Assembly: GCF_032854445.1 (NCBI RefSeq)
Contig: NC_088300.1
Location: 8,184,001 to 8,248,000 of the forward strand
Source of the DNA: Liolophura sinensis
Taxonomy: Eukaryota; Mollusca; Polyplacophora; Chitonida; Chitonidae
Direction: 5' to 3'
Length of the DNA stretch: 64,000 nt
The stretch's first letter is position 1. Each line of letters opens with the position of its first letter. The notes beneath the pieces were generated by a model that had not been told where the DNA came from, searched no databases, and worked only from the letters and a program-made list of their open reading frames with translations. Position numbers and translations under genes: made by a program. Of this stretch, positions 25,201 to 36,700 are shown in pieces.

Positions 25201-28200
25201 ATCATGAGGTTTAATAAGTTTTAAGCATTGTACGATGAGATGCAGTCTTCTCATTCCCATAAACTTTCGGCATCTCTAGTGAATTTTTCGCTGACTGATA
25301 CTTGTTATTTAGCAACTGCATGCTGACTATTTGCATATCACGAATGACAAAAATTGCATTTGTATAACAGCATATGTAAGAAGGCCTAAGGTCTACTAGC
25401 GAAATGAATGCACTTTGGGCCGAGACAGTATGTTGCTGTCTGACATAATTTGCGATACTGTTGTGAATATTGCACGGCTTGTAAATTAACTGATTTTAGA
25501 TCGGCAGTGGTCCGTAAATGACACAGACCTGTCCAACATCACTGCGTGAAATGGCCCTTCGGTTACACATAAATAAATTGTTGTAAATGATCTCAAAATG
25601 ATGTTTTATGCAGTAGTTTTGTGTTATCATATGTCACTTTGAGGAGTGAATGGGTAAAGGCCAAGTCACTCAACACGCTTGATTGCATTCTCCAGATTCC
25701 CTTGATTCACACCAGCCATTTAAGCAGTATTCTCATCAAAATAATAAAGCATGATGCTTTTTAGAAAGTTTGACTATCCTCCTTTTGACTGAAATATGTT
25801 TTAGCCAGGTGCTGTCTTGCCCTTTACCATTGCTTTCCCTGTTATTGCACGCTGACACCGACTGACACTCGGGGGAAGGAAATAAGCTATGCCTGTACTA
25901 TGTACAGGTGAGCTAAAAATACTTCAGTTTAAATGCTCTGATCAGGAGTAATATTAATTGACACTTGGTACCTGATTTGACCACTTCCTTTGGTGATGCT
26001 TTCAGATGACGTTTGATCTTGAAGTCTTTGATGTGAAGGGAAAGCCATTTCTGACAGAGGAACACCCAGGAATCTTTGGTGGCCATGTCTGTGATTTCCA
26101 CCTTCTCCAGAAACCAGCTGTGCTTCTCCTCTACACCATCATGCTACAACACACAACAAATACCTCAGCGTAAACCCCACATAACTTACATGTCTCTGAT
26201 TTCTACCCTATCCTGACACCAGCTGTGCTTCTCCTCTACACCATCATGCTACAACACACAACAAATACCTCAGCGTAAACCCCACATAACTGACAAAAAA
26301 CTTATCTTAAATTTTACCCATGACTAAATTAATCATGCTGCCGAATTTTGAGAGTTCTAATGATTCGTAGTTAGAAAGGTATTTGGCTTGGTTGTAAGGT
26401 AGGATGATATCATACCTTTAAAAATTTAAGTTCCAGCACTAACAGTTTTACTTACTGATCTTTATTTGTCGCTAATTCATTTTTATTGGCAAATTTTAAA
26501 CTCAGTTGCTGTATAGCATTCTATTTTAACATTTTTTTGCCTGTGGAAAATTGTATGCAATATCTTCAGTTGTATTTTTCTACAATTTGGGAAGTGCTCA
26601 ACCAACCAGTCCACATTTATCATTTCGATTAGTACTTTAGGGTTTTCTATTAATGGTTCTTGTCAGATGAACTGACTACATTCCTCACACAGAAGATTAT
26701 CATCACAAACAATGTCTAGATTCTATTCTATATTTATACACAAAAGATTATTTCCAAATATATTTACATCACAGATACATCTATATTCCAAAATGCTGTC
26801 AGGTCTAGATTCCTGATATCCTCCACGTATAAGATTATGATATCCTGTTACACTGTCTAGATTCTTCACTTCAGATGCTTTACGCATAAAGGAGTATCTG
26901 TTGACAGTTTAGATATTCATAACACTAAAAACTCATGTGTGAGGTATAGATTCTAGATATTAACAAAACAAAGGAGTAGCCCCAAATATGATGCAAAGAT
27001 TCCAGGCAAAGTTTATCACAAGTTTATCTCCACATTCTTGGCTAACACAAAAAGCTGCCCAGATCATATGCCAAATAGAATGATTTCTCCATTCATAATT
27101 TTATCACCTATATTGACTTGTTGGTATTGAGGGCTGTTACTGTATACCTCAATGATTAAAGTTTCAAGATTTCCCAGTTTTGGACCTTTGATGTAGAATT
27201 TCTCCCTTGAAGATCTGCCAAACACAAATCGTGCACAGTGTTTTTGTGAAGTTTCGTCTTGGGTAAAACATCCTCGCTGCCATTAATGCTGATGTAGACC
27301 TGCAAACAATAAAAGACATCCCATACTATTACAACATACCTTAACAGTTAACAGTTATAACAACAACTGAGAAGATGAACAAGAGATTTTCAAAACTTTC
27401 TCCATACTAGATGCAAAAGAATCACAGATAACACTTTAAACCCAGAACAAAATGCAAAATTATTTGATTAATTTAATTAACAGCTGCATTTTCAACATAA
27501 ACCTCCTTTTGATACAGAACCATGTCAAAGAACATGGAAAAAGCTCCCACATGGTCTTCTTACATTAGCATCTGTGCTGGCATTAGGCTTGTCTGCTGTG
27601 AACACCTCTACTTTATACAAAGCCTCGGTGCTCATAAATGATGGCTTAGTTTCTTTCTTCTTTCTAACTTGTGGTGGAGGTGCTATAAACATAATACGAG
27701 GTTTGCGAACCTTCTTTGGAAACGTTCTCTGAAAATAAGAGAAATGGATTTTAATAACAATATTAAACATTGCTTGAAAAATACAAATATATCTCAATGG
27801 ATTTATTCAGGATAAATGTATATTAAATTTTATCACTTGGTACACGTAACTACAATTTCTGTATCCATTATACTCAACTTTTTCAATCTATTCATGTCTG
27901 CATCAAAAACTAATCAAAATGTAAAGTTTATCAAAATGTAAAATAGTAACGAGTACTTTCAGCAAATTTTCAAAAATACCAAGCTGATGAATAATATATA
28001 CAAAGGGCCATTCTCCAAGACCAGATGATTTCAAGGTGATGTACAAACCTCATGATGTTTCTCATGTTCCTCAAGTGTAGTACAAAGATAGCAAAATGTT
28101 GTTGGTGGAGCTGAAATAATCAAATTGTTCCATGTTAATTACTAAATAAAAGTCAGAGATGCTTTTTCCTTGTGTATCAGTATTCCTGGTGTATCATATT

Positions 28201-29672
28201 TCAGTATTCTTTAACTTTTTCCTCCATAGAGAAGTGGCCACAATATTGTTTAGATGTGCCAGCCAATTCACAGAGAACACTATTTCTTCCAAGCCGTACC
28301 CATTACTTCACTGTGTGTATCATATCGTACTTATCATTAGGCTGCCACTGTTATGGGGCTGTGATTCACAATTTGCACTTGTTTGTCTCTGTATGTAACT
28401 TTTTGACATAATTTTAGGGTTTTCAAGTTGCATTAATTCAAAGGCATGTAAATTGAAAGCTATGAGAGCCAGAAAATTGTAATTTGCACCAGAATGTAGC
28501 CCACGGTATGTCAATTCTGCAGTTCCTGAACATATTGGAGCTATGATTAAAAGTTTTCTCGCTAGAAGTATCTAAATGACATCACCTTTTTTTCATGAAC
28601 AGAAACTTTATCCCCTTTATACAACATAGACCAAGAAGGTAACTGGACAATCACATGCTCTTGAGCAGCTTAGTTAACTCACCATGACTTCCAAAAGTGG
28701 ACTACACAACTTAATATCCCAGCATCACTATATCGCACAGCAATTATTACAATCTGAACATTCTCTTTTGTATAGTTAGTTTACAAAATTAATTTGAAAA
28801 TTCAGAAATCAAAATACATCTGAATACAAGGAAAAGTGACAACAAAAAACCTGCTCATATACAGCTGAAACAGCTAACCAAATAGCACGTCCTTAATTAT
28901 TCTTACTAAACTGGACTGCATGTTTACATAGTGAATACATGTACTTGTGTTTAAATAGTAATACAATCAAAATGTATTAATATTTAATGCATGAAGGCCT
29001 TCACTTTTACTGATTTTAAGTTACGAAACATTTAGATTTGTCCTATAGTACTAGTAATATCTATGTCTATAAGATTGTAGCCATCCCTACCTTTCGTTGA
29101 AACAATACTTTCTGTGTCACTGCCGATAGTCCTGTTGTCACCTAAATTCTTCACTGCCTCAGCACTTGTAAACATCACATCCTTTTTCTCCCATGCCATG
29201 AAAGGGTTATAAAAGTTGTCATCTGCTCTTTCCATGGCTATTTATAACAAAGACATATCTTTACAAAATAAATTTTCAAAACATCAATTTTTTTTTTATT
29301 ATTGCATATACATATACAACATATACATTCAATTATTTGTATGTGAATGACATTGTACATATAGCTATACAAAGTAACAAATTAAATGAGAAAACTACTC
29401 TTTGTCCTAAGAACTAGATAATTTGTGATATCTTGTATGGTAATTTATTATTTTGTTCTTTAACACAATAAAATTTAATACACTATGTCATTTATTAACC
29501 CAATTTACACTTTTATTTATGAGCTCTTACCGGACTTGGGGCGAGGTGTTTTCTCAATCTCTGCCTTCAAGCGGTTTTGATTCCATTCAGTTTGCTTACA
29601 CAAAGACTTTAAGTTCTGGCTGTAAAGTTCAGGTTTGACCAGGCCCACACACGTCCAGTGTCCAGTTTCCAT
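16204..29672 (-). CDS. Three-PLAT-domain protein, LOXHD1-like
   Basis: Twelve exons in transcript order: 29531-29672 (ATG at 29672, with an in-frame upstream stop), 29091-29237, 28049-28110, 27564-27728, 27148-27299, 25972-26143, 22664-22859, 21925-21973, 18749-18890, 18019-18185, 17169-17255 and 16204-16812. They encode about 696 residues. After a 150-residue N-terminus with a basic stretch come three PLAT/LH2 domains, at about 156-262, 282-399 and 412-690. Each shows the family pattern: (S/G)TDANV(Y/F)I, then (H)D, then GWFLD/SWFLE, then a C-x2-WL strand. PLAT domains bind lipids or membrane proteins; tandem PLAT repeats are typical of LOXHD1, but human LOXHD1 has about 15. Exon 5 is out of frame by one base, see findings. 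PLAT 3 carries a charged insert of about 150 residues. No lipase, lipoxygenase or transmembrane part is visible. Orthology is uncertain, so no symbol is given. Confidence 0.88.
17361..18008. repeat. Minisatellite, 48-bp unit, about 13 copies
   Basis: The unit core is TATGTAACCTGGCAGATAAG then TCTCTCAGCAGTGAAGGATG. The array fills nearly all of the PLAT-gene intron between exons 17169-17255 and 18019-18185. On the minus strand it begins about 10 bases after the donor of the upstream exon. As 48 is a multiple of three, the array is open in two plus-strand frames; these are not genes. Confidence 0.96.
18515..18583. repeat. Tandem duplication of about 34 bp
   Basis: AAATTCCATTAGATCCAGAG followed by AGCTCTACTGCC occurs twice, back to back, within a PLAT-gene intron. 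Confidence 0.9.
18975..20560. repeat. Long minisatellite with three unit lengths (42, 41, 39 bp)
   Basis: All units share CCACTGATTCACCAG. From left to right: 42-bp units with AACATGTCCATGGTTAACTG, then about eight near-identical 41-bp units with ACAAATCCATGGTCTACC, then about thirteen 39-bp units with CCATGTCAATGGTTTACCAG. The array sits in the PLAT-gene intron, about 85 bases upstream of the acceptor of exon 18749-18890. It is open in several frames on both strands (for example the 294-residue minus frame at 19925-20809), which is a by-product of the unit length. Confidence 0.96.
20561..21924 (-). other. Remainder of a PLAT-gene intron, no gene seen
   Basis: AT-rich intron sequence between the minisatellite and exon 21925-21973. 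No SINE, RNA gene or exon is recognisable. Confidence 0.5.
22431..22608 (-). mobile_element. tRNA-derived SINE copy (tail and body)
   Basis: Contains TTTATTTGATTGGTGTTTTA, ACTCAAGAATATTTCACTTA, CGGCGGCCAGCATTATGGTG, CACAGCCCGGGGGAAACCCA and CCTTCCCACGTACGGCC. It is very similar to the copies at 23128 and 58664. The copy stops just after GAGCTGGACCT, so the A-box end of the tRNA head is absent. It ends about 55 bases from PLAT exon 22664-22859. Confidence 0.9.
23128..23305 (-). mobile_element. tRNA-derived SINE copy (tail and body)
   Basis: Same order of blocks as the copy at 22431-22608, ending at AAGCCAGCATGAG. The two lie 0.7 kb apart, in the same orientation, on either side of PLAT exon 22664-22859. 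Confidence 0.9.
23306..25971 (-). other. PLAT-gene intron, no gene seen
   Basis: A 2.7-kb stretch of AT-rich intron with only short open frames. No recognisable repeat family or RNA gene. Confidence 0.5.
26084..26293 (-). repeat. 105-bp tandem duplication covering the acceptor end of a PLAT exon
   Basis: The stretch 26084-26188 (first 60 coding bases of exon 25972-26143 plus the intron upstream of it) is repeated at 26189-26293. The last 75 bases are almost identical; the coding third has diverged. The copy keeps the TTGTAG acceptor and the codons for HDGVEEKHSW. Confidence 0.9.
26294..27147 (-). other. PLAT-gene intron, no gene seen
   Basis: AT-rich intron between exons 25972-26143 and 27148-27299, beyond the 105-bp duplication. 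Nothing recognisable. Confidence 0.5.
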
Positions 29673-31721
29673 GGTGATTAGCAGGTCACTGACACTGACA
29701 GTCAGGTTATTCTAATCTGGGATTAACCAAAGAATAAACTGCTCAAAAAAAAAAAAAGGCTGACTGAAGTTTTTTTGCTCAAAGTTGGCTCTCAAATCTT
29801 TTAACCAAATAAACTGGTTAACAGAAATCAGTTTGCTCCCTTTTCTGAATGATATAGACATAATTTACAAAAGAGATTGTTATACACACTTAACTGCATA
29901 TTGTGTCACACTAAGATGCAAGGATTGAGAGCTTATATTTTAATATTATATATAAAGTAAAACTTTTCATGACCGCAGGTATATCTCTGCACATTTCCCC
30001 TCCAGTACAACTGAAGTCTCCTATAGTAACAGATGATTACACCCTCTCTTGCCTTAATTTTTATAATACAGCTAACCATTAAATAGAAAAATTTGTCATG
30101 AGCAGCCATGCCTGTTCACACAAGTAGTCATATTAAAGTTTGAAGAACCAATAATAAACAATACATTCACGAACAAGATGAGGAAAAGTAAACAATTTGC
30201 AAGCTCTAAACGTTAATGAGACATAGTCCCTTCATTTCTGTGTGTCTGTGTGTTTAATTTATGGTGATTTAGGCCCCACAGGTGCTGATAAGGACTAATT
30301 CTGATGGCATCTGTTATCGTAGCTTACAGCTGAATAAATAACTCCCATAAAGGCCCAAAAGGGCCAGGGCATGGTCAACGGGTGAAAAATTCAGGGGATT
30401 TCATTAATTTATGGTCATCCCTGTCTTGCTTCGAGGTTTACATTTATAACACGGGCAAAAACAACTTTTCGGGAATATTTTACCTGTGAAATTAACGGGA
30501 CACATAAACTGGACCATCTCAGGTCACTTTCCTGTCATCTTTACGGCCACCTGTCATGTTATCTTGTTGCCAGAGTAACACAGACTTCATGGCTGAAGAG
30601 CTTCATTCAAGGGAGGTAATCACACCACCCTGAAGATTTGATGCCTGGAAAACTTGCTTTGCTTGCATTTTGATTGTATTTACTTTCCTCAACACATATA
30701 CCGAGTACTCAAGACTTGGAAAGGCGAAAGAAAAGAGAGGTAAAAATAAATCTCAATACCCCAAATTTAGTCTGTATCTTTAAATTGTATGAATTAACGT
30801 GTATAAACAGCCTGCAGTATTTCTACTGGATCTCAGTGAGTGAACACACATACATGTATATGAACTCTGTATTCCTGTCATTTCTCTGAATGTACCTTAT
30901 TATTCATGATTAAGTCGGCTTTTTCATACAATAAATTTGAATCTGAATCTTAACTGATGATTAGTTTTATTTGTGGATTAAGGCTGAGAGCCTGGCATTA
31001 ATCGCCAACCTTTGGCAAGCTACTGATGAACTTTCCCACAGGTAGTGTATGAAAACTACACTGGTGGAGGACAAGTTGTCCCCAAAGCTCAACAAAAAGT
31101 GTGGCTAGGGGGGTCTACAATATCTTTTTCATGGTGAGGTTTAAATGTGAACCTCCTGTGTCCAAGCTTATGAAAGACAAGAACCTTAACACAACTATTA
31201 ACACAATGAGACACCATGAGAACCCATTTAAGATCTAGTTACTTTCCTGCTCAATAAAGCAGAACTATTTGTCTGTAATAAAGTTAATATGTAGAACTGA
31301 TAGAACAAAACTGGGAATTTTACAGAACAGTTCTTATTCATAGAATTCACATAATCTTGTCCTGCCTACATCTCAAACAGACTGTCTAGTTTGATAGCTG
31401 TGAATGGATGTTCTACTACATGTAAATTAGTTTCACGATAAGAATCCCTCAAAGGTGACAAGATATAGGACAGCACCTCAAAGTCTGTGGATTGATTTCC
31501 CTTGTACAACAGCCAACCTTCAGCAAACACAAGCCAAATAACTCATGTAGTGTAATTAAGGCCTCAAAACAACTTCATTCACTATAATTAAAAGGAGAAC
31601 AGAGATGAGTTTCTTACATCACACATAAACTATTTAATATCATAAAGTCCTACACAAAACTATGTACACTCACACTATACTATAAGCAAACAATAAAAGT
31701 ACCTAGAAGTACATATTAGGA
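29673..31721. other. Intergenic: 5' flank of the PLAT gene and 3' flank of TMEM223
   Basis: Both flanking genes are on the minus strand. The left part should contain the PLAT-gene promoter and 5' UTR. The right part should contain the TMEM223 3' UTR; TTTAAT at 31633 (ATTAAA on the minus strand) is a possible poly(A) signal. A plus-strand AATAAATTTGAATCTGAATC at about 30931 resembles the 3' tail of a non-LTR element, but no coding remnant is seen. Confidence 0.45.
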
Positions 31722-32960
31722 TCACTTCAAGTTCCTTCGAAGTCCGACCATGTAATCAAACAGTCCTGGATTATGAAAAACTCCCTTTTTATCCAGGAGA
31801 TAGAAGAACCACTTGTTTTTTACTTTCAAAGGCACCTGGCTCTGAGCTTGTGCTCGAGACTGCACACAGCTTATGTTTTCTAAAGGAGTCACATGAGTCA
31901 GCTTCTTTCCAAATGGTGCATGTGTGACGAGTCCAACTGACTTGCCTCCCTTGAATAACCAGAGGGAGTTGACAGCTCTTAGAGGGTACATGATGCTGAT
32001 AAACAGGACGATATACCCTATACAGAAAAAAAGAAGACAACAAAGACTGATAAATGTTACACAAAAAAATTGTACAATATGTTTTATATATCTTCGTGAT
32101 ATAATATTGAACACAAATGTTACCAATATCTTTGATATCATAAACTGGAAGTCTTCATAGCGGATACTTTATTATGCCACATTTAGTGTATATACTTTAT
32201 TTGGCATAGTTTCATATGTTCAATTAAATGTAAAGTATAACAGTAAGCTTATTTCAAAGAACATATAGTGTATCATTCAGATTCACAAGGTAATATTTCA
32301 TAAATAACATAGGTTCCCTTTCACCATATTGCAGGCTGTCATGTAAGTGAAATATATTCCTGACTACAGTGTAAAACACAAATCAGATAAATAACTTGGT
32401 AAAGAGTTTCAAAATAATGAAACACAATCTTAACTGCTACACCTACCAACAGAAAAGCACAGCAATGCTATTCCGTTTTTGTACTTGTTCTTCCCAAGGT
32501 TAACAAGTCGCCACCATGGAACATCTTCAGGTGATTCTTCACCAGGAATTGGTACATCACGCAACGAAGAGTACGAAAATGTTGCCAAATATAACCAGAA
32601 TACAAACTGAACTGCTCCAAAATAAGACAAAAGTTTGTAAAAGCGTGAGTTGTCATAAGAGTAGACTAAAACATTTTTAGTTATCTTGAATTCCTTCTCA
32701 AATGGAAGAATGTCCTTTGGTCGCGTCGAAAATCTAAACGCTGTACTAAGCAAATTGTGCTCATAAAATGTTTTCAGCCATATTGATGTCGCGCGGAATG
32801 ACGTTCTTACTGCAAAAGTTGTTGTTGTTCTAGTGGTGAACTTTCCACATAGAGTGTAATTTTCAACAGAAGGAAGAACAGATCCCCTTCCACAAGAATG
32901 CCGTATAAGGTACAAGTTTGGACATTCTTTCGGCAAATATCTGGCAACGGTGAGGAACAT
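31722..32960 (-). CDS. TMEM223: Transmembrane protein 223
   Basis: Two exons, 32447-32960 and 31722-32017, joined in phase 1, give 269 residues (human about 202). The ATG at 32960 is the first after an in-frame upstream TGA. The C-terminal half matches the family closely: LVTHAPFGKKL, then PLENISC, VPLKVKN, FFYLLDKKGVFHNP and LFDYMVG. Two hydrophobic segments are visible: around FYKLLSYFGAVQFVFWLYLA and around the exon junction (GIALLCFSVGYIVLFISIMY). The N-terminus is long, rich in Arg, Ser and Thr and poor in acids, consistent with a mitochondrial targeting sequence. Human TMEM223 is a mitochondrial inner-membrane protein linked to cytochrome c oxidase subunit 1 synthesis. It is divergently arranged with SNRNP48. 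Confidence 0.93.
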
Positions 32961-33735
32961 GTTCGTAAGTTTGGAAATGCAGGATCTCCAACCCACCTCA
33001 GATCATGCCCGCGACTGTTCTCTTTTTACCTTACATATGTGCACATCCTGTAGTGGCGAGTATCTAGGCCAATAGTAACAACAAGAACAGTACAATCGGC
33101 TGAACCTGCCTTGAACATTTAATCCTTTGACTGCTGGAACTTCTGTGAAGCGTACTGTGGTAAACAGATGTGTAAGCACAGGCTTAAGTAATTTTTATGT
33201 TTGATCTTCTGATACTCGTTGCTATATGTGTTGAGAAACCTCGCTGTGCAGATGAGAGCTCTTTGTACTTCGTACTCGTAAGAGCTGGAGGAAGACGGGT
33301 GAGAAGACAACAACTGAACAAAGTTAGCATGCATTTTTGGGTTTTTTTTTAAATTTTTTAGGTGGCCCTCAGACTAATTGCGTTACTTCACTAAGATCAT
33401 TAAAGTATTTTTATACCTCTGGCAAGACAACCGAGGCTAAACATAGATTTTAACTTCTTAAATATAATCTGGTATGCATGAGTATAGTAGTACTGATATA
33501 TAGTATTGATTTTAAATGGAGCATCCTCTGATTAGAACTGCCGCATGCCGTGAGGCTTATCACAATATCTGCGGCAAGTTCTAGTGGAAAAGTTGGGACT
33601 AAGTAGTAGGCGCTCTGGCCTAAAAGCCAGTCTGAGTGACAGCTTTCTACAGATTGACTGCTATTGATTTTCTCCATTCAGTGGTGTATAATTTATCAAG
33701 ATTGAAGCAATTTTTACCAAGGTTTATCATATATC
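32961..33735. promoter_or_regulatory. Shared intergenic region between TMEM223 and SNRNP48
   Basis: The start codons of the two head-to-head genes are 775 bases apart, so both promoters and 5' UTRs must lie here unless there are further untranslated exons. No TATA box or other named element stands out. The region holds a TAATTTTTTAGG-type AT stretch at about 33346 and no conserved open frame. Confidence 0.5.
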
Positions 33736-36700
33736 ATGGCACACATAGTGGTTTTCCAAGATGTTGAGCTGGGTAGTAGGCCTACGATTATGGATCAGGT
33801 TCAATCAACAACGAATCTATGCAGCAACATGGAGTTGGAAAAGGTACCTCATGTGAATAACGATACCTCGAAAATAGATTCATTTCATTGAACATTAGCC
33901 TACTGGCCCTTACTTTCTTTCTGTAATGTTTAGCGAGTGATCCTTGTCTAAACAGCTACAGGTTACCAGCCCAATTTCATTAGATTTTACTCTGCATAGC
34001 ATTCCATCCATCAGCATATAAAATAAAGAGAGCAGTAGTTTTGTGTCTATATGTGACTGTTAGGCTGTGAGTGAGGAGTGATGAGGAGTATTAAAGGTCA
34101 TGTCATCACTCATTACAATTATTAGGCCTACTACAAATCTGAATGTTTCTGAAGCACCATAAGGTTACAACTTAGCGATTTTATACTCATTTTACAGGTG
34201 TCCCAAATGGAAATTATTGCAGCAAGGTTAAAGGCTATTGAAGAGATCAAGGTGTTTTGTAAGCAGTGTGATGAAATCACTGACAGTGTTTGCCAAGCAT
34301 TATCATGGGAAAAAGTCAAGCTGAAGACTGAGGTGAGAATCATTGCTACAAATACTGTATTGCTCTATAATATAAACTACAAAAAGTAAAAATATATTGA
34401 AGTGAAATGCTTTTGAATTTAAATAGTTTGGAATTATTATATGCGCTTTGAAGGTAATGCTATTGAAAGTGGAGAAACTATAGTCATATAGATCTGCTGC
34501 CTTTTCTGCCGTCCTGGTAATAGGATTATGTATACTCATAAAGTAAAAAAAAAAATTCCACCTGACCATTGATGATTAATACGGCATATTATCATTTGTT
34601 TGTTACAGAGCAGTGACCTGGTAAGCTGTCAGTATGATCAGGGACATCGTGTTCCCAGAGACTCACTGTTTAAGCATGAGGAGCAATGCTATCTGAGGAG
34701 ACACAATCTTACCCAGGAGGATATTGTCAGTACCACACTAATTATCCCCTGCCTTATAGCTGAATTGTTAAAGTTTTCCACTGTTAACAGATGGAGCTTG
34801 CACACATTTGAAATCTGTGCAGTTCACTTCTTATGTTTTCTTCTCCTATGCTGAGTTTGCTCGTAGCTGGGATATGCTTGTTCATTAACAGTTACGCGGT
34901 TGCTGTGAGTTCAAGTCTAGCTCATTCTGGCTTCCTCTTTGGTACTTTGGAAGATCTGCCCGTAACCTGCAGCTATAAGTGTGGGTTCCCCCCCACTATG
35001 ATGCTGGCCGCCATCATATGAGTGAAATATTTTTGAGTGCTGCACAAAACTCCAGTCATATAAAGAGATTAATACATGGACAGTTATCTAACAGTATAAA
35101 TGTTACAGAAATGGATGATGAATTGTATATATTTGGCCAGTTCTCCAAGTTAAAACTTAGCAGTTTGGCTTGGGGAAAGTTTAAGTTAATTTATGTTAAA
35201 TTAATAAAGTTTGTAAAGTTTATGATTTGTCCCAAAAATCTGGGTTTTTTTAAAAGTCTTTTTTATTCAGCAGTTATGATTCATTGAGTTATGGCCTGTT
35301 TAATATGCTAGCCCCAGTCCCAGGTGGTTTATTGGGAGATGGTTTATCTAGTTTAAATTGTATGCAATCCTTTTCAAGGTCATATTTTGCAAAGTAAGTT
35401 TCATTCTAGTATGAAAAAGTTAATTAAACTTTTGGTTTTACATTGACAGGATGAGTTGGCACCCAGTTCTCAGTTCTACTATTCAAAATCAGACAATGTC
35501 TTCTCTACAGTCCTAGGTGAGTCTGTGTTAATATTACCTTTTCTTTGGAATAGTTCTCCACCTTCTTTACTGACATGTGTAGCTATAGTACTGTATTTAA
35601 TTGTCGCCCTATGTCTTATTGAAGGATTTGTCACATATAATCAGTCATGGGTACAATCTTTGGGTCGATGAAACAAGATTTCTAGGGGTTAAACAACCGA
35701 CATTTTGTCAGAGTTTTCTCTGACAAAAGTAAGACACACCATGTTGGTGAAAGAGAAGTGGTCTTCAACAAACATTAGACGGTCACATATATGCATATGT
35801 GGTCAGTTGCTTAATTGCAGTAATGCCACAAATGGTGAGAGGTGTATGAATCCACCAAGGCTAGACTTGAACCTGGACCTCTTGTCTCCTAGCAAAGGCA
35901 AACTTGTTTACCACTTGGCTACAGCCCACTCTTAAGAATACTATAGTGGTTGTGTCAACAGAAGTGTATGACTGGAAATAGAAGTACAAAGAGATACAGA
36001 CATAAATACGGAAAAATATATATATCATACATTTTTAGCAATAATGATTCTTTTGTGTGTTTCATTCAGATAAGGAAACCCAAAATTCCATACTGCGTCA
36101 GCTTAATCCTGGATTAGCTACAGGTATGTGATATAATCTCACTTTCTTATCACTCTATTGATTTTACATGTGGATAAATGGTTATAGACTAAACAGAAGG
36201 CAAGGTACGTGTATATGTAAGGAAAGGGCAATTTAAAATAAAAAGTGTAAAATCATAATAAAACAGTAATGTCTCGTCCTTTAACATGAACATATAATTG
36301 GACCTCTCTGACTCAGACAGTTAAAGTGCTTACTTGCTGCGACTGTCAGGACTTGTTCACATGTTCAAATCCAGGACTGGCTGCTAAGTTTACGGCTTTA
36401 AGCCCAGAGGTTTGTCAGGGAAGTGGTGAGGACAGTGGTGAGATTTGACATGCATTTGGTAACACATTTACGATCTACTGAGACAAAAGGATATTTAAAG
36501 CCAGACAGTTACCATTTTTTTCATTTTCACAGAGAAGGAAGTACCGATCACACCACAACAGGCAACATTGGAACTGACACCAGCTGAGAGATCGGCTGTT
36601 CATCAATATGTGATCAAAGCTGCTAAAGAGGCTGGAAAGCCAGTGTCAGAACTTTCGGATGCCCTGTTGTTTGCAGATTTAACCAGGAAGGAAGGTATTT

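Noticed and set aside
30674-30960. LINE 3' end with AATAAATTTGAATCTGAATC
   Set aside because: Only a short tail-like motif is visible; no reverse transcriptase or endonuclease remnant supports an element call.
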